DNA of 64,000 nucleotides, from positions 806,001-870,000 of the forward strand of contig CAWKGA010000008.1 of NCBI GenBank assembly GCA_963849095.1, in the 5' to 3' direction. This DNA comes from JASHUC01 sp963849095. GTDB lineage: Bacteria > Pseudomonadota > Gammaproteobacteria > Steroidobacterales > Steroidobacteraceae. This document shows, piece after piece, positions 53,967 through 62,612 of this stretch; the first letter of the stretch is position 1; each line of letters opens with the position of its first letter. Both the position numbers and the translations under genes were made by a program. Below the pieces are notes generated by a model. It was not told the origin of the DNA and made no database searches. It was given only the letters and a program-made list of their open reading frames with translations.

Positions 53967-54356
53967 TCAGGTGGACGGGTTCGCGGCGTACTCGGCGAGG
54001 GCGGCCCGCGCCGTGCGGAACGCCTCGACACCCGCGGGCACTCCCGCGTAGATCGTCGCCTGCAGGAGGGCTTCCTGGATCTCTGTCGGCGTGCAGCCGT
54101 TGCGCAGCGCGCCCATCACGTGCAACTTCAACTCATGCTGGCGGTTGAGCGCCGTCAGCATCACGAGGTTGAGGAGACTGCGCGTCTTGCGCGGCAGCCC
54201 TTCGCGCGTCCAGATCGCGCCCCAGCAGTATTCCGTCACGAGCTCCTGCAGCGGCCGCGAGAACTCGTCCGCCTGGGCGAGGGACTTCTCCACGTAGTCG
54301 CTGCCGAGAACGGCCTTGCGCGCGGCGAGGCCGCGGTCGAACAGGCTTTGAGTCAT
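53967..54356 (-). CDS. Carboxymuconolactone-decarboxylase-family protein
   Basis: A 129-residue protein with the CMD fold: LPRKTRSLLNLVMLTALNRQ, ELKLHVMGALRNGCTPTEIQ, QATIYAGVPAGVEAFRTA. In the 3-oxoadipate pathway PcaC decarboxylates 4-carboxymuconolactone; other members are AhpD-like. The gene context (maleylacetate reductase, monooxygenases) fits a lactone-opening role in ring cleavage, but the family name alone does not prove it. Starts at ATG 54356; the upstream frame is not coding. It lies 20 bp from the dehydrogenase gene. Confidence 0.88.
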   Translation of the reverse strand: MTQSLFDRGLAARKAVLGSDYVEKSLAQADEFSRPLQELVTEYCWGAIWTREGLPRKTRSLLNLVMLTALNRQHELKLHVMGALRNGCTPTEIQEALLQATIYAGVPAGVEAFRTARAALAEYAANPST

Positions 54357-54466
54357 GTGTGCTCCATGTCGTTGAACGCGCCCGTTGCGCGGGCGATGAA
54401 TCGGCCCATCGAGCGGGCGATGAACGTATCCGCAAGCTCGGGCGGTGAACGTGCCCGCCCGTGCGC

Positions 54467-55681
54467 TCAGTGGCCTTTCGGCCAAAGCTTGCGCGTCGCA
54501 AGCCCCGCGCCTTCGACGAGCGACTGCATCTTCGCCCAGCAGATCGCCGGATGCACCGCGCCGAATCCGGCGAAGGTGCCGAAGCCGCAGTCCGTGCCGG
54601 CGATGACGCGATCGCGGCCGACGAGCTTCGCGAAGCGGACGATGCGCTGCGCCACCAGCTCCGGATGCTCGACGAAATTGCAGCTGGTGTCGAGCACGCC
54701 CGGCACGAGCACCTTGTCGTCGGGCAGGGGAGTCTCCTCCCAGAGTTCCCATTCGTGCTCGTGGCGGGGATTCGCAGCCTCGATGAGCAGCTGCGCGGGC
54801 TTCGCCCGCAGCAGGATGGGCAGCACCTTCTTCAAGGGAATGTCCCGCGTGTGGGGACCTTCGTAGTTCCCCCAGCAGATGTGCAGGCGCACCCGCTCGG
54901 CGGGGACGTTGGCGAGCGCATCATTGAGCGCCTCGATCTGCAGGGCGGCGTTGCGGAGGAATTCCTCGTCGTCCACCGCGCGGAAGCGGATATGGCGGCC
55001 CATGCCGAGGTCCGGGCAGTCGATCGAGAGCAGGAGCCCGGACTGCGCGATGGCCTCGTACTCCGGGCGCATCGCGGCGGAGAGCGCCTCGAGATACGCG
55101 CCGTGGGTCGGATAGTGCTCGTTCGGCTGGAATACGGCGATCGTTCCGGGAGAGACCGCCGTGATGAACCCTTCAGAAGCTCCGGAGTGTCCGTGAGAGG
55201 CGCCTCGCGCAGCGGCCGCACTCGATGCCCGCTCCGAGCGGGCTGCGGCGATCGCTCCCGCGAGGCGCTCGATGTCCTGCCTCACCGGCGCGAGCGTCTT
55301 CACCGTGATCGGCCCCTTGCAGATCGGCCGAACGTACTTCGGCGTCGCGCCCGCGGCCGCGATCTTGTCACGGTACTCGGGATAGTCGTCCAGGTCCTGC
55401 GGCGTTGCGCGCGGAACGGTTCCGATCTCGAATCCGTTCAGGCGGTGGCGGATGTAGGTGGCATAACTGATCTTGCTCATCTCGCCGTCGCTCACCACGT
55501 CGATGCCGACCTCCGCCTGCTTGGCGACGATGTCGTTGACGGCGCGGCCGATGACCTCCTCGAAGCGAGCTGGCTCGAGCGCCTCGCCCCGGTCCTGCGC
55601 AAACAGGCAGTCGACCACATCCTGCGGGCGCGGAAGGCTGCCGACGTGCGTGGTGAGAATGTGGTCTGAGGTGCGGGTCAT
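54467..55681 (-). CDS. MetE-like (cobalamin-independent methionine synthase family) protein
   Basis: About 404 residues, the size of the C-terminal MetE barrel. The zinc ligands are present: His267 and Cys269 in RLHICWGNYEG, Glu301 in LLIEAANPRHE and Cys365 in AGTDCGFGT. THVGSLPRPQ opens the domain. An Ala/Ser-rich insert of about 24 residues (147-170) lies outside the barrel. It lacks the N-terminal MetE half, as in proteins that use other methyl donors or thiols, and it lies inside a catabolic island, so methyl transfer from the substrate is possible. Divergent from the second monooxygenase, 58 bp apart. Confidence 0.88.
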   Translation of the reverse strand: MTRTSDHILTTHVGSLPRPQDVVDCLFAQDRGEALEPARFEEVIGRAVNDIVAKQAEVGIDVVSDGEMSKISYATYIRHRLNGFEIGTVPRATPQDLDDYPEYRDKIAAAGATPKYVRPICKGPITVKTLAPVRQDIERLAGAIAAARSERASSAAAARGASHGHSGASEGFITAVSPGTIAVFQPNEHYPTHGAYLEALSAAMRPEYEAIAQSGLLLSIDCPDLGMGRHIRFRAVDDEEFLRNAALQIEALNDALANVPAERVRLHICWGNYEGPHTRDIPLKKVLPILLRAKPAQLLIEAANPRHEHEWELWEETPLPDDKVLVPGVLDTSCNFVEHPELVAQRIVRFAKLVGRDRVIAGTDCGFGTFAGFGAVHPAICWAKMQSLVEGAGLATRKLWPKGH

Positions 55682-55739
55682 CTGAGTGGCCTCGAAGGCG
55701 GTGAGTCGCGATTCGCCCGCGGGAGTGTAGAATCTTTCG

Positions 55740-56936
55740 ATGAGCGACGACAGTGTTCTCGTGGCGGGCGCCGGCCCGGTCGGGCTGCTCACCGCGCTCG
55801 GACTCGCGCGCTCGGGGCTTCGGGTCACGGTGCTCGAATCCGAGCCTGCCATCGTCAACTCCCCGCGCGCGATCGTCTATCACTGGTCGGTGCTCGACGG
55901 GCTCGAGCGGCTCGGCATTCTCGAGGATGCGAAGCGGATCGGCCTGCCCAAGCAGGACTACATGTACCGGATCTTCAGGACCGGGGAGAGCATCTGCTGG
56001 AGCCTCACGGCGCTCGCCGACCACACGGCGCATCCCTACAACATCCATCTCGGCCAGAACCGGCTCGCCGAGGTCGCGCTCGAGCATCTGCGCAGGCTTC
56101 CCGGCACGTCCGTCCTGTGGAACACGCGCGTGACGGGGCTCGTGCAGGACGCATCCGGCGTCACCGTGCAGGCAAGCACGCCCGAGGGGCCGCGCGAGCT
56201 GAGGGCGGACTGGGTCGTCGGCGCGGACGGCGCGCGCAGCGCGGTGCGCCAGGCGCTCGGGCTCGAGTTTGCCGGCACCACCTGGCCCGAGCGCTTCGTC
56301 GCGACCAACGTCCGCTACGACTTTCAGCGGCTGGGGCTCGCGCTCGCGACCTTGATGATCGACCCGCGGTACGGGGCGATCATCGTGAAGATCGACAACT
56401 CGGGCCTGTGGCGGTGCACGTACTGCGAGGACGCGAGCCTCCCGGAGGAGGGAGTGCTCGAGCGCATGCCCGCGTACTTCCGGGCCATCCTCCCGCCGGG
56501 GACCGGTTACGAGCTGATGCAATACTCCCCGTACCGCATGCACCAGCGCGCCGCGGAGCGCTTCCGCGTCGGACGGGTGGTGCTCGCGGGCGATGCCGCC
56601 CACGTCACCAATCCGACCGGCGGGCTCGGTCTCACCTCGGGGATGTTCGATTGCTTCGTGCTGTACGAGGCGCTCGCCGCGGTGATCCACGGCGAGATCG
56701 GCGACGAGGTGCTCGACCGATACTCCGACGAGCGGCGCCGCATCTTCTGGGAGCGCGCCTCCCCGCAGGCCTGCGAGAACAAGCGACTCATCTACCACTC
56801 GCGCGACCCGGCGCGGCTCGACGAGGACTTGCAGACGCTGCGGCGCTTCGCGACCGACAAGGACTTCGTGATCGAGCGCTCGATGTTCACGAAGAGGCTC
56901 GAGTCGCCTTCGCTCCTGCGACGGAACGGGGCCTGA
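55740..56936 (+). CDS. FAD-dependent monooxygenase (paralogue 2)
   Basis: A 398-residue flavoprotein very similar to the one at 51827-53026: GAGPVGLLTALGLARSG, IVNSPRAIVYHWSVLDGLER, GADGARSAVRQALG, YSPYRMHQRAAERFRVGRVV and AGDAAHVTNPTGGLGLTSG. The two copies, both in the same island, suggest two successive or alternative hydroxylations of a ring. The class A fold uses NAD(P)H and O2. It ends 11 bp before the convergent maleylacetate reductase gene. Confidence 0.93.
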   Translation: MSDDSVLVAGAGPVGLLTALGLARSGLRVTVLESEPAIVNSPRAIVYHWSVLDGLERLGILEDAKRIGLPKQDYMYRIFRTGESICWSLTALADHTAHPYNIHLGQNRLAEVALEHLRRLPGTSVLWNTRVTGLVQDASGVTVQASTPEGPRELRADWVVGADGARSAVRQALGLEFAGTTWPERFVATNVRYDFQRLGLALATLMIDPRYGAIIVKIDNSGLWRCTYCEDASLPEEGVLERMPAYFRAILPPGTGYELMQYSPYRMHQRAAERFRVGRVVLAGDAAHVTNPTGGLGLTSGMFDCFVLYEALAAVIHGEIGDEVLDRYSDERRRIFWERASPQACENKRLIYHSRDPARLDEDLQTLRRFATDKDFVIERSMFTKRLESPSLLRRNGA

Positions 56937-56947
56937 CGGCGGCCGGC

Positions 56948-58486
56948 TCAAGGCTCCGGCCGGCGGCCCTCGAAGGCGTTCCGGAGCAACTTGCGCAGCC
57001 CGTCGGCCCGGATCGGCGCCGGGTTGTAGTAAGGACTCGCCGCGGCAAGCTCGACGGCGCGCTCGATGCCCTCCGCCTTCATCCCGATGTCCTTGAGCGC
57101 GGCCGGCGCGCCGACCGACCTCGCGAGCTCGAACAGCCCCTGCGCGGGATCGGCCGTGCCGAGCGCCGCCGCGATCCGGCGCATCGCCTCCGGGGCGGCC
57201 GCCGCGTTGTAGGCCACGGCGTACGGCAGAACGATCGCGTGCGTCTCAGCGTGCGGCAGATCGAACGTTCCGCCGAGGACGTGACAGAGCTTGTGATGCA
57301 GAGCCATGCCGACGGCGCCGAGCACCATGCCGCCGAGCCAGGCGCCGTAGAGCGCTTGGGCTCGTCCATCGGCGCCGGCCGGATCCCGGACCACGCGCGG
57401 CAAGCTGCCGCTGAGTGCGCGAATGCCTTCCTCGGCCATCAGCGACGCCACGGGATTGGCGGCCTCGCTGTAGAGGCCCTCGACGCAGTGGGCGATGGCG
57501 TTGAGGCCGCTCACGCCCGAGAGGGCCGGGGAGAGGGAGAGTGTGAGCAGGGGGTCGTAGAGCACCGTGCGTGGAAGCACTCGCGCGTCGCGGCCGGTCC
57601 GCTTCACTCCGGCCTCCGTGATGCCCCAGATCGGCGTCGCTTCCGAGCCGGCGTAGGTCGTGGGAATGGCGAGTATGGGCAATCCGAGCTCCAGCGCGAC
57701 GGCCTTGGCGAGCCCGGTCGTGGAGCCCCCGCCGATCGCCACGCAGCAGTCGGCCGACAGCCGCCGGACCTCGGAGCCGGCCGCGCGGGCCGTTTCGATC
57801 GGCACGTGCATCCGCGCCTGAGCGAAGATGCCCGCCGCGCGCTCGCCGAGCAGAGCGGCGGCGCGCTCGCCGAGCGGGCGCTGCTCGGGCGTGCACAGCA
57901 CGAGCGCGCGCGAGCCGACCCGCGCGAGCTCCTGCGGCAACTCCTCGAGCGCGCCGGCCCGAAAGACCACGCGCGCCGGCATGGCCTCGTACGTGAACTT
58001 CAGCGGACCCGAGCCTTCGCGCACCCGTGGGGGCCCGCCGATCCCCTCCGAGCGTTGGGGCGCGCTGACTTCTCCGGCGCGGGCGACCCGGATATGCGAG
58101 ATCTTGCCGTCCCGCAGCCGGTAGTAGACGAACACCCGCACGCGCACGAACTCGCCCTTCGCGAGCGGGGCGACCGTGAAGCGCGGCGCATCGGCGATCG
58201 CCGTGAACTGCGAGGTGATGTCCGCCGCGATGCCCGTATCGTCGGCGACGAGGTGGTGCAGCGTGAGCGACTCGCGAACGGCTGCGAACATCTCGCGGTA
58301 GAAATTCACGATGCCGCTCTTGCCCTCGAGGCGCAGACCCTTGAGCTCGCACACCACGTCGTCCGTGTAGTAGGCGCTGAAGCGGTCGAAGTCGGCATCG
58401 CTGAAGGCCCGGGTGTAGGCCATGAAGGCTTGCCGCTGCTCGGGGCTGCCTCCGAGGCGTGGCGGGGCGTGCGCAAGATCGGTCAT
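56948..58486 (-). CDS. NTF2-like domain fused to maleylacetate reductase
   Basis: A 512-residue protein with two parts. Residues 1-140 are SnoaL/NTF2-like (FMAYTRAFSDADFDRFSAYY, GIVNFYREMFAAV). Residues about 162-512 are a full iron-type-ADH-family maleylacetate reductase: KFTYEAMPARVVF, IGGGSTTGLAKA (252-263), AIPTTYAGSEATPIWGIT, SLMAEEGIRAL, GAVGMALHHKLCHVLGGTFD and PHAETH. Frame and coding are continuous between them. The enzyme reduces maleylacetate to 3-oxoadipate at the end of resorcinol, hydroxyquinol and chlorocatechol pathways. The ATG at 58486 starts the first domain. The N-terminal domain might catalyse a preceding lactone or isomer step. Confidence 0.92.
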   Translation of the reverse strand: MTDLAHAPPRLGGSPEQRQAFMAYTRAFSDADFDRFSAYYTDDVVCELKGLRLEGKSGIVNFYREMFAAVRESLTLHHLVADDTGIAADITSQFTAIADAPRFTVAPLAKGEFVRVRVFVYYRLRDGKISHIRVARAGEVSAPQRSEGIGGPPRVREGSGPLKFTYEAMPARVVFRAGALEELPQELARVGSRALVLCTPEQRPLGERAAALLGERAAGIFAQARMHVPIETARAAGSEVRRLSADCCVAIGGGSTTGLAKAVALELGLPILAIPTTYAGSEATPIWGITEAGVKRTGRDARVLPRTVLYDPLLTLSLSPALSGVSGLNAIAHCVEGLYSEAANPVASLMAEEGIRALSGSLPRVVRDPAGADGRAQALYGAWLGGMVLGAVGMALHHKLCHVLGGTFDLPHAETHAIVLPYAVAYNAAAAPEAMRRIAAALGTADPAQGLFELARSVGAPAALKDIGMKAEGIERAVELAAASPYYNPAPIRADGLRKLLRNAFEGRRPEP

Positions 58487-58570
58487 GGAAGACTCGCTGT
58501 ACCGGAGAACCCCCTCTAGAATACAGGCTCGAGCGCGCGGGGGACCGCCGCGATCCGGAGATCGAACAAC

Positions 58571-59434
58571 ATGAAGGACTTGCAAGACAAGGTGGCGTTC
58601 GTGACCGGAGGCGCGAGCGGCATCGGCCTCGGGATCGTCAAGGCCCTCGTCGGAGCCGGCGCGAAGGTCGTCATCGCGGACTTGCGGCAGGACCACCTCG
58701 ATGAGGCGCTCGCTCACTTCGGCGGCCGTGGCTCACGAGAGCGCGTGCACGGCATCCGGCTCGACGTGACGGACCGGGCCGCCATGGCGAGCGCCGCGGC
58801 GGAAACGGAGAAGCGCTTCGGCAAGGTGCACGTGCTGGTCAACAACGCGGGCGTCGGCATCGAGGGGCCGCTGCGCCACGCGACGTACGACGACTGGGAT
58901 TTCGGGCTCGGTGTCAACCTCGGCGGGGTGGTCAACGGCATTCAAACGTTCGTGCCCCGCATCCGAGCCCACGGGGAGGGCGGCCACATCGTCAATACGG
59001 CCTCTCTCGCAGGGCTGGTCTGGATGCCGTCGTTCATGACGGTGTACACGACCAGCAAGGCGGCGGTGATCACCCTGTCCGAGTGCATCCGCGACGACCT
59101 GGCGCCGGATGGCATCGGGGTATCGGTGCTGTGCCCCGGCCCGGTCAAGAGCAACATTCATCAATCCGGCCGCAATCGCCCGGAGAAGTTCCGCGGATCG
59201 AGCGGCTTCGCCGAGGCGGAGGCGAAGCTCGCCCAGCGCACCGTATCGCCGCTCTGGATGGAGCCCGAGGTGGTCGGCGAGAAGGTCCTGCGGGCGATCC
59301 GCAACGGCGAGCTCTACGTCATCACGCACGGCGAGTGGCGCGAGGCCTTCGATCAGCGCATCGCAGCGATCCGCGCGGCGATGCCGAGCGAGGTCAATCC
59401 TGATTTGATTCAGTCGCTGCGCGCGCACCGCTGA
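58571..59434 (+). CDS. Short-chain dehydrogenase/reductase
   Basis: A 287-residue NAD(P) oxidoreductase: VTGGASGIGLGIVKALVGAG cofactor motif, VLVNNAGVGIEGPL, catalytic Tyr and Lys in VYTTSKAAVI, and CPGPVKSNIHQSGRNRP. Related to the frameshifted Tat-linked SDR at 33299-34469 by the YDDWD/YNDWDWGIGVNL segment. ATG 58571 has a GGAG-like ribosome-binding site. Divergent from the maleylacetate reductase gene; its end overlaps the convergent three-domain gene by 41 bp. Confidence 0.93.
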   Translation: MKDLQDKVAFVTGGASGIGLGIVKALVGAGAKVVIADLRQDHLDEALAHFGGRGSRERVHGIRLDVTDRAAMASAAAETEKRFGKVHVLVNNAGVGIEGPLRHATYDDWDFGLGVNLGGVVNGIQTFVPRIRAHGEGGHIVNTASLAGLVWMPSFMTVYTTSKAAVITLSECIRDDLAPDGIGVSVLCPGPVKSNIHQSGRNRPEKFRGSSGFAEAEAKLAQRTVSPLWMEPEVVGEKVLRAIRNGELYVITHGEWREAFDQRIAAIRAAMPSEVNPDLIQSLRAHR

Positions 59435-61412
59435 GCCGGCCCGTCACCGGGTTCGGGTAGTGGCACGCCGGGATGTACGGCGTGGGGTACTGATCGTGTA
59501 CGACCGTCGGCGGCCGGTCGGGCGGCAGGTCCTTCTCCGGCCGCGTGATCGGCACCGCGGTCTTGCCCCACCCGTCGGCATACGGCGTGTACATCCTGAA
59601 ATAGGAATGGAGCTGCTTCAGCTTCCAGACGCCGTCCTCCTTCACGTACCGGTTCTCGTAGGTGCCGAGTCCCCAGAGGCCGGATTTCCCGTGCTCCCCC
59701 ACCTGCGCGAAGAATCGCCAGCGGCCCTCGGCTGACTTGCCGTCCGGGGCGACGGTCACGATCGGCTGCAGCTGCAGGTGATCGAAGAGCTTGCCCCGGG
59801 TGAGTCCCTGGGGCGCGAGCCACTTCAGGTACTCGAGCACGCGCGCCTTGCCGGAGAAGACGCCGCGGCCGCCGATCTCGAGCGTTCCGTCTTCAGCGAA
59901 CAGATCCGCCGTCTCGCTCCAGAGGGCCTTGTCGACGAAGTAGCCGTAGCTTCGCTGCAGTGTCTCGATGGCCTGCTCATCCTCGAGCCGCTCCACCCTG
60001 CGGCCCATGCTCGCGAGTCGATCGGCCACGCCGCGCAGCTCCGGAGGCAGATGCGCTTCGCCAGCGAGCTCGGTGCCCGGACGGCGTGCGGCGGCTGCCG
60101 CTTCGCCTACAGCGCGGATAGGCTGACCCGTCACGGGATGCGCGTAGTGGAACGGCGGAATGTAGATGTCGGGGAAGGATTCGTAGGCGACGCTCGGGGG
60201 CCGGTCCGGCGGAATCTGCTCGCTCACCTTGGCGGTCGGTCTCGCGCCGCTCATCCAGCCCTGGTCGTAGTGGGCGAAGTACGTCGTGTAAGCATGGTCC
60301 GTCTTGAATTTCCAGAGGCCGCGCTCCAGGACGAACTCATTCTCGTACACGGCGCCGTGCCAGATCCCCCCGCCCTCGTACACACCGAGCTGTCCGAACG
60401 CTCGGCAGCGTCCCCAGGCGCGCTTCCCGTCCGCCGACACGTGGATCACCGGCTGCCATTGCTGATGGTTGTGAAGGTGGTTGCGCTCCACGCCCTGCGG
60501 ACCGAAGAGCGCGAGCGCCCGGCGGATGCTCGCGCGGCCGACATAGACGCCGCGCTGGGAGATCTCCATCGTCGCGTCTTCCGCGAACAGGCTCGCGAAT
60601 GCGTCCCACTGCTGCTTGTCGAGATAGTAGCCGTACGCGGAGATGAGATTCTCGATCTGCGCGATATCGTGCAGCCGCCGCAGGCGCTGCTCCACGGCGT
60701 CCATCGATCGCCTGAGCGCCTGAGCGGCCGGATCCGCGTCCGGCTGCGGCGCCGCGGATGGCCCCACGGGGAATGCCGTGACGGGGCTGTCGTAGTGAAA
60801 GGGGGGCGTGTAAACGCCCGGCCAGGTCTCGTAGACCTCGCTCGGCGGCCGGTCGGGCGGGAGCCGCCGAGAGGCGAATATCCCGCCGGTGGCGTCGCGG
60901 TTCCTCAGCCAGCCGCCCTCGTAGGGGACGATGATCGTCTGGTACCAGTGCAGCTTCGCGATCTTCCACACGCCGTCCTGCCGGACGTACTCCACCTCGT
61001 AAGGTCCCTCGCCCCAGACGGCGCTCTCGCCGAGCTGCCCGGCGATGAGGAACGCGCGCCACCGCCCCTTGGCCGTGAGGCCGTCCGGCGCGACGTGCAC
61101 CACGGGCTGGAGCTGGAACCACTCGTGGATCTCCCCCTGCTTGAGGCCCACGCGGCCGCCGCCCAGGGCGTGGAGGTATTGCCGGATCCTCGCCTGGCCG
61201 CAGTAGACCCCATCGAGAGCCATCTCGATCGTGGCGTCCGCCGCGAAGAGATCGGCGGCCTCGTCCCACTGCGCGGCATCGAGGTAGTACCCGAAGGCAC
61301 GCTGCAAGCGCTTCACCGCGCTCGTCGCCTCGAGACGGGCGCTCTCGGCCTCGAGCCATGCGATACGCGACATCAGCGCCGCAACTGTCGGTGTGTCGGG
61401 CATTCTCCGCAT
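59394..61412 (-). CDS. Triple SnoaL/NTF2-like domain protein
   Basis: A 672-residue protein made of three tandem SnoaL-like domains at about 32-213, 252-427 and 480-658. Each begins like QRAFGYYLDAAQWDEAADLF and DATIEM, and each ends with a repeated tail of the type PPDRPPSEVYETWPGVYTPP. The domains differ enough to have separate active sites; a GYYLD(A/K)xQW(D)-type start recurs. Such a three-fold fusion is unusual. No reaction can be assigned, but it sits in the catabolic island beside another NTF2 fusion. Its 3' end overlaps the SDR gene. Confidence 0.88.
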   Translation of the reverse strand: MRRMPDTPTVAALMSRIAWLEAESARLEATSAVKRLQRAFGYYLDAAQWDEAADLFAADATIEMALDGVYCGQARIRQYLHALGGGRVGLKQGEIHEWFQLQPVVHVAPDGLTAKGRWRAFLIAGQLGESAVWGEGPYEVEYVRQDGVWKIAKLHWYQTIIVPYEGGWLRNRDATGGIFASRRLPPDRPPSEVYETWPGVYTPPFHYDSPVTAFPVGPSAAPQPDADPAAQALRRSMDAVEQRLRRLHDIAQIENLISAYGYYLDKQQWDAFASLFAEDATMEISQRGVYVGRASIRRALALFGPQGVERNHLHNHQQWQPVIHVSADGKRAWGRCRAFGQLGVYEGGGIWHGAVYENEFVLERGLWKFKTDHAYTTYFAHYDQGWMSGARPTAKVSEQIPPDRPPSVAYESFPDIYIPPFHYAHPVTGQPIRAVGEAAAAARRPGTELAGEAHLPPELRGVADRLASMGRRVERLEDEQAIETLQRSYGYFVDKALWSETADLFAEDGTLEIGGRGVFSGKARVLEYLKWLAPQGLTRGKLFDHLQLQPIVTVAPDGKSAEGRWRFFAQVGEHGKSGLWGLGTYENRYVKEDGVWKLKQLHSYFRMYTPYADGWGKTAVPITRPEKDLPPDRPPTVVHDQYPTPYIPACHYPNPVTGRLSGARAATESNQD

Positions 61413-61457
61413 CCTATCGATTGACTGACGAAATATACCGCAGTGCCAGGGGGACCT

Positions 61458-62246
61458 TCAGAGTTCGCGGGCCTTCGCGTCGAGATCCCACCACAGATCG
61501 AGGTAGCGCCCACCGAGCGCATCGTACCGGCCGGTGCCGAGCGTTGCGACGACATCGCAGCACCGCACAAGGTCTTTCGCCGAGTCCTCGGGTGTACGGT
61601 TTTGCAGCATCGCCACCCCGCCGGGGACCCAGCGCTGGGCCTCGGGAGAGCTGATCGTGGCCTGCGCCATGTCCGTCGTGATGGTTCCGGGATGGAGCGC
61701 GAAGGCTCTCACGCCGGCACTGCGCGACTCGAGGTCCACCGTTTCGGTGAGCCGCATGACGGTGCTCTTGCTCACCGCGTACGCCGACAGATGCGGCACC
61801 GGCTCGAGGCCGGCGCTCGAGACGATGTTGACGATGCGGCCCGAGCGCCTCTCGCGCATGCCGGGGATCAAAGCGTGCATGAAGAGCACGGCCGCGAGCA
61901 CGTTCACCTTCTGCGCATTCCACCACTCGAGCGGGTCGATCGTGCCGATGGGACCGTAGGGACCTGCGATGCCGGCATTGTTGACGAGCAGCGAGACGGG
62001 CCCGAAGCGGGCGCGGGCCGCCGCAGCGGTGGAGGTCGCCGTGCCGGGGTCCGTCACGTCCCCGGGGACGGCGAGCGCGTCGCCGCCAGCGCGGCGGATC
62101 TGATCGACCGTCTCATCGAGCTGCCGCGAGGTGCGGGCGACGAGCGTCACGCGCGCGCCTTCGGCCGCGAGGCGCAGCGCGACAGCCTGGCCGATGCCCC
62201 GGCCAGCGCCGGTGACGAGAGCCGACTGTCCACTGAGAGGTTGCAT
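61458..62246 (-). CDS. Short-chain dehydrogenase/reductase
   Basis: A 262-residue NAD(P) oxidoreductase: TGAGRGIGQAVALRLAAEGA, LLVNNAGIAGPYGP, catalytic YAVSK and PGTITTDM. Lies 45 bp upstream of the triple-domain gene on the same strand and divergent from the quinol-monooxygenase-like gene. The 57-bp gap to the latter holds an imperfect ATGT/ACAT dyad. Substrate unknown; it is classical-type SDR with length and motifs normal. Confidence 0.93.
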   Translation of the reverse strand: MQPLSGQSALVTGAGRGIGQAVALRLAAEGARVTLVARTSRQLDETVDQIRRAGGDALAVPGDVTDPGTATSTAAAARARFGPVSLLVNNAGIAGPYGPIGTIDPLEWWNAQKVNVLAAVLFMHALIPGMRERRSGRIVNIVSSAGLEPVPHLSAYAVSKSTVMRLTETVDLESRSAGVRAFALHPGTITTDMAQATISSPEAQRWVPGGVAMLQNRTPEDSAKDLVRCCDVVATLGTGRYDALGGRYLDLWWDLDAKAREL

Positions 62247-62303
62247 GGAATGCTCCCGTCATGTACATCCGCATAATGCCGTGGACATAGTATCGGAGCC
62301 GTC

Positions 62304-62612
62304 ATGAGTCCGCTGATTCTCGCTCGATTCTCTCCGAAGTCCGGTGAGGACGCACGCGTCGAAGCCATCCTTCGCGGCATGGTCTTGAGCACGCGCCAGG
62401 AGCCGGGCTGCCGACGGTACGATCTTTACCGCACCACCGTCGCCGGCGCGATCGTCTTCTGCCTGATCGAGCGGTACGCCGACCAGGCGGCCATCGAGGC
62501 ACACCGGGCAACGCAGCACTACAAAGCGTACCGCGCGAATATCGCGGAGCTGCTGGCGCAGCCGGTCGAGGTCTCGATACTCGAGGCGCTCGACGTGCGG
62601 GAGCAGCCATGA
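62304..62612 (+). CDS. Antibiotic-biosynthesis-monooxygenase-family protein (YgiN-like)
   Basis: A 102-residue ABM-fold protein: LILARFSPKSGEDARVEAIL, TRQEPGCRRYDLYRTTV, FCLIERYADQAAIEAHRATQHY. YgiN-type members oxidise hydroquinols; the fold is a dimeric ferredoxin-like barrel that often needs no cofactor. Its ATGA overlap with the next SDR gene means coupled translation, so the two may act on one substrate, for example a ring quinol. Confidence 0.9.
   Translation: MSPLILARFSPKSGEDARVEAILRGMVLSTRQEPGCRRYDLYRTTVAGAIVFCLIERYADQAAIEAHRATQHYKAYRANIAELLAQPVEVSILEALDVREQP

Noticed and set aside
60337..61359. Second minus-strand frame inside the triple SnoaL gene
   Set aside because: Shifted-frame shadow with Arg-rich composition.
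62247..62303. ATGTaCA/TGgACAT imperfect dyad between SDR and ABM genes
   Set aside because: One mismatch per arm and a 14-base spacer; too weak to list as an operator.
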